Shown here piece after piece: positions 44,154 to 53,020 of a stretch of DNA of 64,000 bases. Numbering within the stretch: the stretch's first letter is position 1; the number at the start of each line of letters is the position of its first letter. Source of the DNA: Fibrobacter sp. UWB5 (GTDB lineage: Bacteria; Fibrobacterota; Fibrobacteria; Fibrobacterales; Fibrobacteraceae); contig NZ_MWQH01000008.1 of assembly GCF_002210295.1 (NCBI RefSeq), forward strand, positions 62,001 through 126,000, given 5' to 3'. Both the position numbers and the translations under genes were made by a program. The notes beneath the pieces are model-generated. The model worked only from the letters and a program-made list of their open reading frames with translations. It was not told the origin of the DNA and did not search any database.

Positions 44154-46244
44154 TTACTTCAGAATCACCTTCTGCATGTAGCGCTGGCTGCCCTGGCGAA
44201 CCATGAGCATTGCCGGACCGCGGTAGTTGCTAGAAAGTTCAACTGTGTTCATTCCCTTGTTGGCAGTAAAGTTCTGCTGGGCAATCACCTGACCGAGGCT
44301 GTTCATGAGCGTGGCCTTTGCCGGAGCAGTCTTTGCTGCAACAAAGTGGGCGCTCACCATGCCGGGCTGCACGTTCACGAGCATCTTGCTTGCTGCTGCG
44401 ACAGTTGCGGTCTTGATGGCTTCAGTGCCGTTGAGGGCGACAACCTTGCCGCTTGCGGTGCCTTCGAGCTGCGGTTTCTTGTCAAAGTCGTCAATGATTT
44501 CGGTGGAACCGTCGGCCTTGATGCCCTTGATGTAGTCAAAGGTAATGGTGCCGGTGACCTGCGTGCCATAGAGGTTCAGACCGATGGCGTTTGCAGAGTT
44601 GAGACCGGTCGGTTCAGAGCGGAAGTCTTCCCACTTAACTTGGATTGTCTGGAATGCGTCTGCGTCGAGGTCCTTGTCGGCCTGTTCCACAACAGAGGCG
44701 TCGAACCAAGCCCAGCTTTCACCCGTCATCATGAAGAGGTCCATGGAGGTCCAGCCGTATTCGCCGCAACCATCGCTTGCGCCAGAGCAGGGGCCTGCAG
44801 TAGCAACTTCGCCCTTCAAGCGAACTTCAATACCCACATACTTGGAAAGATCTTTCTTGGAACCCTGAAGGTTGATGCGCAATGTTCCCACTTCGCTAGA
44901 GTCAGAAGTTACAGTTTGGTAAGTCACCTGGACGCCCTTGCCAGCTGCGGTTTCGGGAATGTCCGGGTTCTGGGTAACGATAGAATCAATGCTGTTGCCC
45001 GGGAGAGATGCCTGTCCATAAGCTTCACGCATGGCGTTCAAAGTTTCAACGTCGGTAATGTCGCCCACGTTGCCGCCGAACTTGTTCACCTGGCGGCGAA
45101 TAATGGTGAAGTTGCCGTCGCCTTCGTCGCCGGTATCCCACACGCAAGGAACGAGGCCATTCTTCTTAGCTGCGGCGACCGTGTAGCCGTACCATGCGGC
45201 GCGTGCCTTCAGGTGAACCTTCAGGTTATCGCCGGTGAGGACTCCGAGACGCTTGACGGCACCCATTTCACCGATCACAACAGGAATGCCCTTGTCGTAG
45301 AAACGGCTCTTGAGTCCGCTGAACAATTCATCGATCGATTTTTTGGAACCGAGGGCGGAGCCGGAACAGGTGTGTGCGGCATCGTTACCCGGAGTCTGGT
45401 CTTCCCAGTAGTAGAACATCTTGCCCCAGTCTTCGTCACCGCTGGTCATCAAGGAGAACTGATACGGGTAGAAGTGGACTTCGGCCATGGTGTAGCCTTC
45501 GCCTGCCGGGTCAGTCGGGTACATGGACGCGAGCAACGGAGACTTGTCAATTTCGGTACGCGGAGACTGCACGACCACGATACGGGTGGCGTTGTTTCCG
45601 CCGGTAGAACGCACTGCCTTAAGGCATGCTTCATGATAGCTCTTGAGAACCTGCATGCGGGCTTCGTCGAATGCCCACTGACCATTGTCGGAACCGCCGT
45701 TCCACGGGTCGTTCACGCCCGGTTCGTTGGCAGATGCAAAAATCAGGTGTTCGTCGTATTCGGCGAACTTGGTTGCAATCTGCTTCCAGTAGCTTTCCTG
45801 CTTGGCGGCGATCTCGGCTGCAGAAACAGTCACTTCGCCGGTCTTGTCGAAGCCCTTGCCGTCAAAAACGTGGTCTTCGAGCCAACCTTCGTCCCAGTGG
45901 CTGTTCAAAATGGCGTACATGCCGTTGCCAATCACGAGGTCGACAACAGTCTTTACGGAGTCGAGCCAGCCTGCGTTAATGGTGCCGTTAGAGGCATGGC
46001 TGTTCCAGGCGCAAGGAATACGGACGGTATTGAAGCCGGCGTCTTTGATGGCCTTCACATAAGCGGCATCCGGGAATGGATTGCCCCAGAGCGTCGGGTT
46101 CTTGGGCACTTCCATGGTGTTGCCGATGTTGTAGCCGAGACCCATGTCGGGGTAGATCTCGGTCGCCTTGGGGAGAGCGAACGCTGCGGTGCTTGCGAAG
46201 AGTGTCATTCCGCAGGCGATGCCGAAAAGTCCGTAAAGCTTCAT
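44154..46244 (-). CDS. GH5 cellulase-like enzyme with CBM and C-terminal sorting domain
   Basis: A 696-residue secreted glycoside hydrolase family 5 enzyme, probably an endoglucanase. Signal peptide (FASTAAFALP); fold starts GLGYNIGNTMEVP. The acid/base is in ASANEPGVND (Glu174) and the nucleophile in VVIGEMGAV (Glu326). A beta-sandwich of CBM11-like appearance (about 445-600) with YGWTSMDLFMMTGESWAWFD and TGTITFDYIKGI follows. The last 90 residues (MNSLGQVIAQQNFTANKGMN to YMQKVILK) resemble the C-terminal domain of type IX-secreted proteins. MKLYGLFG is chosen as start with AAGGAG before it. Its leader carries GC-rich hairpins. It lies downstream of a second GH5 gene in the same orientation. 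Confidence 0.92.
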   Translation of the reverse strand: MKLYGLFGIACGMTLFASTAAFALPKATEIYPDMGLGYNIGNTMEVPKNPTLWGNPFPDAAYVKAIKDAGFNTVRIPCAWNSHASNGTINAGWLDSVKTVVDLVIGNGMYAILNSHWDEGWLEDHVFDGKGFDKTGEVTVSAAEIAAKQESYWKQIATKFAEYDEHLIFASANEPGVNDPWNGGSDNGQWAFDEARMQVLKSYHEACLKAVRSTGGNNATRIVVVQSPRTEIDKSPLLASMYPTDPAGEGYTMAEVHFYPYQFSLMTSGDEDWGKMFYYWEDQTPGNDAAHTCSGSALGSKKSIDELFSGLKSRFYDKGIPVVIGEMGAVKRLGVLTGDNLKVHLKARAAWYGYTVAAAKKNGLVPCVWDTGDEGDGNFTIIRRQVNKFGGNVGDITDVETLNAMREAYGQASLPGNSIDSIVTQNPDIPETAAGKGVQVTYQTVTSDSSEVGTLRINLQGSKKDLSKYVGIEVRLKGEVATAGPCSGASDGCGEYGWTSMDLFMMTGESWAWFDASVVEQADKDLDADAFQTIQVKWEDFRSEPTGLNSANAIGLNLYGTQVTGTITFDYIKGIKADGSTEIIDDFDKKPQLEGTASGKVVALNGTEAIKTATVAAASKMLVNVQPGMVSAHFVAAKTAPAKATLMNSLGQVIAQQNFTANKGMNTVELSSNYRGPAMLMVRQGSQRYMQKVILK

Positions 46245-46411
46245 TTTATGCTCCTTTTGGGGTTGCCCCCGTTGAAACCCAGTATTCATCCCAAACTGGG
46301 GTTGTTCCTTGCTTGAAATTAAATTCTGCCAAGACGCATGTAAATAAAATACTGCTAGTGTTGAAAATTTGCGGTGCAGATTTCTCAACAAATGTAAACT
46401 TGCAGTTACGT

Positions 46412-46454
46412 TTAAAAATGAAAATTGCCGATTTTTAGCTAAAATCGGCAATTT
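46412..46454 (-). terminator. Terminator of GH5 gene 2
   Basis: AAATTGCCGATTTT and AAAATCGGCAATTT form a 14-bp stem, followed on the minus strand by TTTTCATTTTT. It lies 40 bases after the GH5 stop. Confidence 0.78.
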
Positions 46455-46491
46455 CTGTTAATGAGGAAAGATTTGTTTGGTGTAGAGGTTT

Positions 46492-48078
46492 TTATTTCAC
46501 ATCAACAAGCAACGTCTTGTTGGCGCTCTTGGCCAGGTATACGCCCTGATGGAGTCCTGCGAGCGAAAGTTCGGCGCGTCCGGCGCTCTTTTTGGCCGAG
46601 CGAATCTGGTTTCCGTTGATGTCGAACAGGCGGATGGGCTTGTTGGAATAAAGCATGCTGCCGTTGCGGGTGAACTGCACCGTAGAATTCAGGCCGGCGA
46701 TGATTGTCGTCGTGGGGGCGCTCGAACTAGAAACGGCTTCGCTGGAACTGGAAGCGACTTCGCTAGAGCTAGAGGCAACAACGCTAGAGCTAGATGCTGG
46801 TTCGCTGTTGCCGCCGGTAATAAAGTCTTCGACATGGGTGACGCCGGTGTTGTTGTAGTTGCCGAGGCTGTACACGCTACGCATGGCGTTGATCACGTCG
46901 ACTTCGAGCACCTTGCCCATCGGGGAAGACTGACGGCGAATGTAGGCCATGTTGTCGTAGGTGCTGTTGCTTTCGTTGCCCATGTCCCAGAGAATCGGGG
47001 TGAGGCCGTACTGCTTGGCGGCAGAAACCACGTCTTTGTGCCATTGCACGCGGCCCTGCTTATGGGTGTTCAGGTCATTACCGCTCAATTCCGGGCTGCG
47101 GACGTTGGCGCCGAATTCACCTACGATGACCGGGTAGCCCTTGTCCACGTAGTTCGTCTTCATCTTGGCGAATTGTTCTTGTGGGTGCACAATGCTTCCG
47201 AGCTTGGAATCTACGGAGCCTGCCCAGGCGTTGTAACCGGCGTTGCGTTTGGGTTCGCTGGCCTTGGTATAGTCACCGTAGTAGTACTGCGGCAGAATGG
47301 GTTCGCTTGCGCCCCAGTCCTGCTGGCTCGTCATGAGCGTGTACTGGTACGGATCGTAGTAATGCACTTCGAACATCAAGCGGCCTTCGACCTTGTCCTT
47401 CGGGAAGGTGCTCACCGGAGCGTTTGCGACAGACTTGTCGATGTCGGTGTTCAAGCCCTGAATAATCAAGGTGCGGGTTTCGTTGTTTCCGCCTGTAGCA
47501 CGCACCGCGTCAATAAAAGTCTGGTAGTAGTGCATAAGGGTGGACACATGCTGCGATGTCCACGTATTCACATTAGGACCGGGTTCGTTGGCGCCTGCAA
47601 ATAGCAAGCGTTCGTTGTAGTTCTTGAACTTGTTTGCAATCTGCGTCCAGTAAGTCTTCATCTTGTTATCGATCGTCTGGTCAACGCTTGTACCGATGTT
47701 GCTCTGGAACCAGCCGCCTTCACCTTCGTGGTGAATGTTCAAAATCGTGTAGAGGCCTGCGCGCATGGCGTAGTCGACCACCGTTTTCACGGAGTCAAGC
47801 CAGGTTTCGGTGACCTTGCCGCCACTGGTGTGGCTGTCCCAAGCGCAGGGAATTCGGACCGTGTTGAATCCTGCCGCCTTCACGGAATCGAGCAAAGCCT
47901 GAGTCGGGTAGGGGTTGCCCCAAGCCGTGGGGTTGTTCGGCACTTCCATGGAGTTGCCGACATTGAAACCCATGCCCATTTTGGCTTGGACTTCCTTGGC
48001 GGTGGGGAGCGTCGCTGCGGTCGCAGAAAGGGTTCCTGCGAGGGCAAAGAGGGCGGTTTTGGCAAGAATATGCTTCAT
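46492..48078 (-). CDS. GH5 cellulase-like enzyme with Ser linker
   Basis: A 528-residue GH5 enzyme, paralogue of the next gene on the same strand. The first 110 residues of both align almost without gaps (MGMGFNVGNSMEVPNNPTAW). Catalytic Glu165 lies in FAGANEPGPN and Glu321 in PVIVGEFGANV. In place of a CBM there is a short SSSSE-type linker (about 435-460) and a C-terminal beta domain of about 70 residues (PIRLFDINGNQIRSAKK to KTLLVDVK). MKHILAKTAL is the start, with AAAAAGGACC before it. Activity on beta-glucans such as cellulose is expected from the family; exact substrate unknown. Confidence 0.92.
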   Translation of the reverse strand: MKHILAKTALFALAGTLSATAATLPTAKEVQAKMGMGFNVGNSMEVPNNPTAWGNPYPTQALLDSVKAAGFNTVRIPCAWDSHTSGGKVTETWLDSVKTVVDYAMRAGLYTILNIHHEGEGGWFQSNIGTSVDQTIDNKMKTYWTQIANKFKNYNERLLFAGANEPGPNVNTWTSQHVSTLMHYYQTFIDAVRATGGNNETRTLIIQGLNTDIDKSVANAPVSTFPKDKVEGRLMFEVHYYDPYQYTLMTSQQDWGASEPILPQYYYGDYTKASEPKRNAGYNAWAGSVDSKLGSIVHPQEQFAKMKTNYVDKGYPVIVGEFGANVRSPELSGNDLNTHKQGRVQWHKDVVSAAKQYGLTPILWDMGNESNSTYDNMAYIRRQSSPMGKVLEVDVINAMRSVYSLGNYNNTGVTHVEDFITGGNSEPASSSSVVASSSSEVASSSSEAVSSSSAPTTTIIAGLNSTVQFTRNGSMLYSNKPIRLFDINGNQIRSAKKSAGRAELSLAGLHQGVYLAKSANKTLLVDVK

Positions 48079-48144
48079 TTTCGGTCCTTTTTCAAAATTC
48101 GCCCTTAATCTATACCGAAAAAATTGAAACATATCATATAATGT

Positions 48145-48177
48145 GTAAGGCCGTTCAAAAACTATTGAACGGCTTAC
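48145..48177 (-). terminator. Hairpin at the end of polA
   Basis: GTAAGGCCGTTCAA and TTGAACGGCTTAC pair over 12-13 bp. No long T tract follows, so it is a weaker terminator candidate, placed 24 bases after the polA stop. Confidence 0.6.
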
Positions 48178-48200
48178 AACGTACGAAAAGATTTGGTTAC

Positions 48201-51011
48201 TTAATGCGCTTCGAGCCAGTTCTCGCCGAAGCCGACGCTTGCAACGAGCGGAACCTTGAGCTGCATGGCGCCTTCCATTTCAGCCTTGACCATTTGCGAC
48301 ATGGGTTCCACCTGGTCGCGGGGGCATTCGAATACGAGTTCGTCGTGCACCTGCAGCATCATCTTGAGCGGCAAATGCTCTTCGTTGATTCGCTTCTGGA
48401 TGCGGATCATTGCAATCTTGATGAGGTCGGCTGCAGAGCCTTGGACGGGAGTATTCACGGCCATGCGCTCGGCCATTTGTGATTCCATGCGGTCGCTGCT
48501 ATCGATGCCTGCGATATAGCGGCGGCGGCCCGAAAGCGTTTCCACGTAACCGTCGCGGTGGGCGGCCGCCTTGATGTCTTCGATGTATTGCTGCACGCCT
48601 TTGTACATGTCGAAGTAGCCGGTGATAAAATCCTTTGCCTGTGACATCGGAATTTTCAGATCGCGGCTTAAGCGGAAGGCGGTCATGCCGTAGAGCACGC
48701 CGAAATTCACCACCTTGGCGTCGCGGCGCATGTCGCTGTTGACTTCGTCGAGACCCACGCCGTAAATTGCGGCGGCGGTGCGGGCGTGAATGTCGATGCC
48801 TTCCTTGTAGCTTTCGATGAGAGCTTCATCGCCACTGAGGTGCGCAAGCATGCGGAGCTCGATCTGCGAGTAGTCCACCGCAAGAATGACGTTATCCTTG
48901 CTCTGTGGCACGAATGCGGCGCGGATTTTTTTGCCGAGATCGCTACGAACGGGAATGTTCTGCAGGTTCGGATCGCGGCTAGAGAGGCGACCCGTTGCAG
49001 TGCCCCACTGGATAAAGCTCGTGTGGATGCGCTTTGTATCCGGGTTCACCAGCGTCGGGAGCACCGTGATGTAAGTGCTCTGCATTTTCTTGAGTTCGCG
49101 GTATTCAATGACGGCGAAAACGATCGGGTGCGGAGCCTTGAAACTGAGTTCTTCGAGAACGACGGCGTCGGTACTGCGCTTCTTGATTTCAGGGAGTCCG
49201 AGCGTATCGAAAAGGACTTCGCCGAGTTGTTTGGGCGAGCCGATGTTGAATTCGAAACCAGCCATGTCGCAGATTTCTTTTTCCAAGTTTTCGATGCGGC
49301 GCTGAAGTTCCTGCTCTAGCGTCTTGAGGGAAGGAACATCAATCGCCACTCCCACGGATTCCATCTGGAAAAGTACCTTCAAGAGCGGCATTTCTTGTTC
49401 GAAGAAATACTTCACGTAATCGAGCTTTTCAAGTTCGCGGCGGAGCGGTTCCCACAGGCGAAGCGTGTAGACCGCGTCTTCGGCGCCGTATTCTGTCGCG
49501 TCCTTGATGTTTACGCGGTTGAAGGTAATCTGGTTCTTGCCGCGACCAATCAAGTTCTCGATGGGAATCATTTCGTGCTGCAGGCGTTGCATCACCTGGT
49601 TGTCGAGGCCAAGGCCCGACTGTCCCGGCGAAAGCATCCAAGCCGCAATCAGCGTGTCGATGAGGTTTGCGTTATCGATGGCGCTCTGCGGAATCTTGAA
49701 GGTGCGTGCCAGCACATGCAAGTCAAATTTCGCGTTATGGAAAACGAGTTCGCGAGAATTGTCGGCGATAAATTCGCTGAACCATGCCTTGACCTTGTTC
49801 AAGTCGTAATTGCCCTTGGGGCCTGTCGGCAACGGGAATCCGATTTCGTCGGAATGTCCCAGCGGAATGTAGTAGCCCTTGGCGGGGTCTGCCGAAAGGC
49901 AAAGTCCTACGAGGTTACATTGCATCGGGTCCAGGCCGTCGGTTTCGGTGTCGATGCCTACAGTGCTTGCGGCGGCAAATTCGGCCTTCATCTGCTCGAA
50001 GATTTCATCGGTGTCAACGCAAATGTATGTCGGCAGAACATCGACCGGGAAATCTGCACTTACTACGGCGTCACCGTTCGCTCCATCGGCGCTTCCGGTG
50101 CCGTCACTTTCGCGCACAAAGCCCGTCTTGCTGGGAATGCCTTCCAAAAGGCGGAGCAGACTGTTGATTTCGTGATCCTTGAACATCTGCGCCAAGGTAT
50201 CCACGTGCAGTCCGTTATATTCCAGCGTGTCAAGGTTTCCGCTAAAGGCTCTCTTCGTCTGGAGTGTCACCAGTTCGCGGCTGAGGAATGCTTTTTCGCG
50301 ATTGTTTTCCAAATTGTCATGCAAACCCTTCTTGGTCACTTTATCCAAGTTTGCGTAAAGGTTGTCCATGTCGCCGAAATCGTTCAGCAACTGGATAGCG
50401 GTTTTGGGGCCTACTTTCGGAACACCGGGGACGTTGTCGCTGGCGTCACCCATGAGCGCCAGGTAGTCGCGGATTTTTTCGGGCGGAAGACCGTATTTTT
50501 CGAGCACCTGTTCCGGGCCAAAGTCAATGCCGTCGGCGCCTTTGGTCAGGTGGAAAAGATGGATCTTGTCGGTTACAATCTGCGACATATCCTTGTCTTT
50601 ACTTAAAATCACCACATGGTCAAAGCCCGCTTCGACCGCAGCCATGGCGGTACTTGCCATCACGTCGTCCGCTTCGTAACCCGGTTCCGATAAGAGCGGG
50701 ATTCCGCTTGCTTCCAAACTTTCGCCAAGGAGCGGCATCTGTGCCGCCATTTCTTCGGGCATGGGCCCGCGATTGGCCTTGTAGTCGGGGTAAAGTTCGT
50801 GCCTGAATGTCTTGGTGTGCGCCACGTCGCGTGCAATGGCGAAATGCGTCGGCTTGTGCTTTGCAAGAATGCGGAGTACTGCGCCCCAGTAGCCGTGCAT
50901 CATCGAAACCTCTTCGCCCTGGCTGTTTTTCAGCGGGTTCTGCGAATAGGCGTAAAACATGCGGAACGCAAGCGCGTAAGAGTCGAGCAAAAGTAAGGTC
51001 TTTTCAGGCAT
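48201..51011 (-). CDS. polA: DNA polymerase I
   Basis: A 936-residue repair and Okazaki-fragment polymerase with all three activities. The 5'-3' exonuclease (about 1-290) starts LLLLDSYALAFRMFYAYSQN with YEADDVMA. The 3'-5' exonuclease is intact: VGIDTETDGLD, HNAKFDLHVL and YGAEDAVYTL supply the DxE, NxxxD and YxxxD acids. The polymerase has DYSQIELRMLAHLSGDE (motif A), RRDAKVVNFGVLYGM (O helix) and LQVHDELVFE (motif C). MPEKTLLLLDS is the start. The SIMPL gene is divergent with 53 bases between. Confidence 0.97.
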   Translation of the reverse strand: MPEKTLLLLDSYALAFRMFYAYSQNPLKNSQGEEVSMMHGYWGAVLRILAKHKPTHFAIARDVAHTKTFRHELYPDYKANRGPMPEEMAAQMPLLGESLEASGIPLLSEPGYEADDVMASTAMAAVEAGFDHVVILSKDKDMSQIVTDKIHLFHLTKGADGIDFGPEQVLEKYGLPPEKIRDYLALMGDASDNVPGVPKVGPKTAIQLLNDFGDMDNLYANLDKVTKKGLHDNLENNREKAFLSRELVTLQTKRAFSGNLDTLEYNGLHVDTLAQMFKDHEINSLLRLLEGIPSKTGFVRESDGTGSADGANGDAVVSADFPVDVLPTYICVDTDEIFEQMKAEFAAASTVGIDTETDGLDPMQCNLVGLCLSADPAKGYYIPLGHSDEIGFPLPTGPKGNYDLNKVKAWFSEFIADNSRELVFHNAKFDLHVLARTFKIPQSAIDNANLIDTLIAAWMLSPGQSGLGLDNQVMQRLQHEMIPIENLIGRGKNQITFNRVNIKDATEYGAEDAVYTLRLWEPLRRELEKLDYVKYFFEQEMPLLKVLFQMESVGVAIDVPSLKTLEQELQRRIENLEKEICDMAGFEFNIGSPKQLGEVLFDTLGLPEIKKRSTDAVVLEELSFKAPHPIVFAVIEYRELKKMQSTYITVLPTLVNPDTKRIHTSFIQWGTATGRLSSRDPNLQNIPVRSDLGKKIRAAFVPQSKDNVILAVDYSQIELRMLAHLSGDEALIESYKEGIDIHARTAAAIYGVGLDEVNSDMRRDAKVVNFGVLYGMTAFRLSRDLKIPMSQAKDFITGYFDMYKGVQQYIEDIKAAAHRDGYVETLSGRRRYIAGIDSSDRMESQMAERMAVNTPVQGSAADLIKIAMIRIQKRINEEHLPLKMMLQVHDELVFECPRDQVEPMSQMVKAEMEGAMQLKVPLVASVGFGENWLEAH

Positions 51012-51064
51012 ACTTTGAATGTAGAAAATTTGTATATTGGATTTATGTAAAAAAGGAGTTGGAT

Positions 51065-51766
51065 ATGCAATCAAGAGTTAAAGAGGCTCTCATTCTGGCG
51101 TTTGCCATTTTGTGCCTGGGTGCATTTTTCTATCGCGCCCAAATTGACGTTAAAGACCGCGACCGCGTGGTGTTTGTACGCGGACTTGCCGAACGCGAAG
51201 TTTCGGCTGATTTCGTGATTTGGCCGATTGTGTACAAAGAGGTGGGCAACGATCTAGCCGAACTTTCGGCGACGTTACAGTCCAAGTCGCAGATACTTGA
51301 AAAGTTCCTGCTCGAAAACGGCGTGAAAAAAGAAAATATCACTTACTCGACCCCGGCCATTGTCGATGCCGATGGCGAATTGTACAGCGGTGGCAAACAT
51401 GCTTATCGTTATGTCGCGACGGTTGTGGCAACGGTGGCCACGAACAATGTGGAACTTGTCCGTAAGGCCATGGAAAAACAGGGCGAACTCCTGAAGCATG
51501 GAATCGCTTTTAGCGGTAGCGATTACCAGTACCGCACCGTCTATAGCTTTAATGGTCTCAACGAAATCAAGCCCGCCATGATTGACGAGGCTACTAAGAA
51601 TGCAAGAAGTGCCGCCGAAAAGTTTGCGAAGGATTCCGATAGCAAACTCGGCAAAATCAAGACGGCAACGCAGGGCGTGTTCTCCATCGAAGACCGCGAC
51701 GAAAATACGCCGTACATCAAGAAAGTGCGCGTCGTAACGAACGTGCAGTATTTCTTGGAAGATTAA
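51065..51766 (+). CDS. SIMPL-domain (DUF541) protein
   Basis: A 233-residue protein with an N-terminal membrane anchor or signal (about 7-24, LILAFAILCLGAFFYRA). A SIMPL/DUF541 domain follows, recognised by VRGLAEREVSADFVIWPIVY, the VKKENITYSTP segment and the end FAKDSDSKLGKIKTATQGVF. SIMPL proteins are exported and of unclear role, some linked to stress. ATG 51065 with AAAGGAG about nine bases upstream is chosen; the open frame before it overlaps polA. It ends 51 bases before the flavodiiron gene. Confidence 0.9.
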   Translation: MQSRVKEALILAFAILCLGAFFYRAQIDVKDRDRVVFVRGLAEREVSADFVIWPIVYKEVGNDLAELSATLQSKSQILEKFLLENGVKKENITYSTPAIVDADGELYSGGKHAYRYVATVVATVATNNVELVRKAMEKQGELLKHGIAFSGSDYQYRTVYSFNGLNEIKPAMIDEATKNARSAAEKFAKDSDSKLGKIKTATQGVFSIEDRDENTPYIKKVRVVTNVQYFLED

Positions 51767-51817
51767 AAATCATTTCCAAAGAAATTGTTAAATTCTTTGC
51801 GAAATTAAGGAGTCTCT

Positions 51818-52975
51818 ATGAAGAATTTTAGCGAAAATATCAAGTACATCGGTGTCGATGATCGCGACATCGATTTGTTCGAAGGCCAGTACGTGGTGCC
51901 CGAGGGCATGGCGTACAATTCCTATGTGATTGTAGACGAAAAGATTGCCGTAACCGATACGGTCGATGCACACAAGGTGAATGAATGGCTTGCTAATCTG
52001 GAAGCGGCTCTCGCTGGCCGCAAGCCGGATTACTTGGTGATTCACCACTTGGAACCGGACCATGCTGGCGGCATTGCTGATTTTGTCGCGAAGTACCCGG
52101 AAACAACGCTCGTTTCTTCGGCGAAGGCTTTCGCACTCTTGCCGCAGTTCATGGCGCTCCCCGAATCGGTCAAGAAGCAGACTGTGAAGGAAGGCGATAC
52201 GCTTTCGCTCGGTGCGCACACTTTGCAGTTCATCGGAGCGCCGATGGTGCACTGGCCCGAAGTGCTGTTCAGCTACGAGCAGAGCGAAAAGGTACTGTTC
52301 GCGGCCGATGCGTTCGGCAAGTTCGGCGTGTACGATGCCGACCCGGATGACTGGGCGTGCGAAGCCCGCCGCTACTACTTCAACATTGTGGGCAAGTACG
52401 GCAACCAGGTGCAGGCAGTGCTCAAGAAGGCGGCGACGCTTGACATCAAGACGATTTGCCCGCTGCATGGCCCGGTGCTCACCGAAAACCTTGGCTACTA
52501 CATCGACAAGTACAACACCTGGAGCAGCTACGCTCCCGAAGACAAGGGCGTGCTTGTGGCATTCGCCTCGATCTATGGTGGAACCAAGAAGGCCGCGGAA
52601 GTACTCGGCGAAAAACTCAAAGCTGCCGGTGTCGAGAAGGTCGTTGTTTCTGACCTTGCCCGCAGCGACATGGCCGAAGTCATTGAAGACGCCTTCCGCT
52701 ACGACCGCATGGTGGTGGCCGCTCCTACTTATGATGCGGGCCTCTTCCCGGTCATGGAAGATTTCCTCAACCACCTGAAGGCAAAGAACTATTCCAACCG
52801 CAAGGTGGGTGTCATGGAAAACGGCACCTGGGCTCCGATGGCTGCCAAGAAGATGACCGAAATCCTCGCCACGCTCAAGAACTTGACGCTCGCCGAAACC
52901 GTGGTGACGGTGAAGTCTACGCTCAGCGCCGAATCCGAAGCTGCGCTTGACAAGCTGGTTTCTGAACTACTTTAG
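51818..52975 (+). CDS. Flavodiiron protein (FprA family)
   Basis: A 385-residue A-type flavoprotein. A metallo-beta-lactamase-like diiron domain (1-250) has HHLEPDHAGG (HxExD-H), SAKAF and LHGPVL. A flavodoxin domain (about 250-385) has FASIYGGTKKAAEVLGEKL. Flavodiiron proteins reduce O2 to water or NO to N2O, so in a strict anaerobe the expected role is scavenging. The electron donor is not in the window. AAGGAG precedes the ATG. A REP-like palindrome follows the stop. Confidence 0.95.
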   Translation: MKNFSENIKYIGVDDRDIDLFEGQYVVPEGMAYNSYVIVDEKIAVTDTVDAHKVNEWLANLEAALAGRKPDYLVIHHLEPDHAGGIADFVAKYPETTLVSSAKAFALLPQFMALPESVKKQTVKEGDTLSLGAHTLQFIGAPMVHWPEVLFSYEQSEKVLFAADAFGKFGVYDADPDDWACEARRYYFNIVGKYGNQVQAVLKKAATLDIKTICPLHGPVLTENLGYYIDKYNTWSSYAPEDKGVLVAFASIYGGTKKAAEVLGEKLKAAGVEKVVVSDLARSDMAEVIEDAFRYDRMVVAAPTYDAGLFPVMEDFLNHLKAKNYSNRKVGVMENGTWAPMAAKKMTEILATLKNLTLAETVVTVKSTLSAESEAALDKLVSELL

Positions 52976-52978
52976 TAG

Positions 52979-53012
52979 AAAAGGAGATGCCGCATCAAGT
53001 GCGGCATGACAT
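52979..53012. repeat. REP-like palindrome, copy 2
   Basis: GGAGATGCCGCA-TCAAG-TGCGGCATGACA between convergent flavodiiron and nnrDE genes. It shares the flanks GGAGATGCC and GGCATGACA with copy 1 at 10527 but has a different stem. On the minus strand it is followed by CTCCTTTTC, so it may end nnrDE transcription. Confidence 0.7.
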
Positions 53013-53020
53013 TAGTAGTC

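Noticed and set aside
44346-46316. Open frame of 656 codons antisense to GH5 gene 1
   Set aside because: It is a shadow of the GH5 coding strand. Its product is a Val/Ala/His-rich sequence with no recognisable domain, while both GH5 catalytic residues are clear on the other strand.
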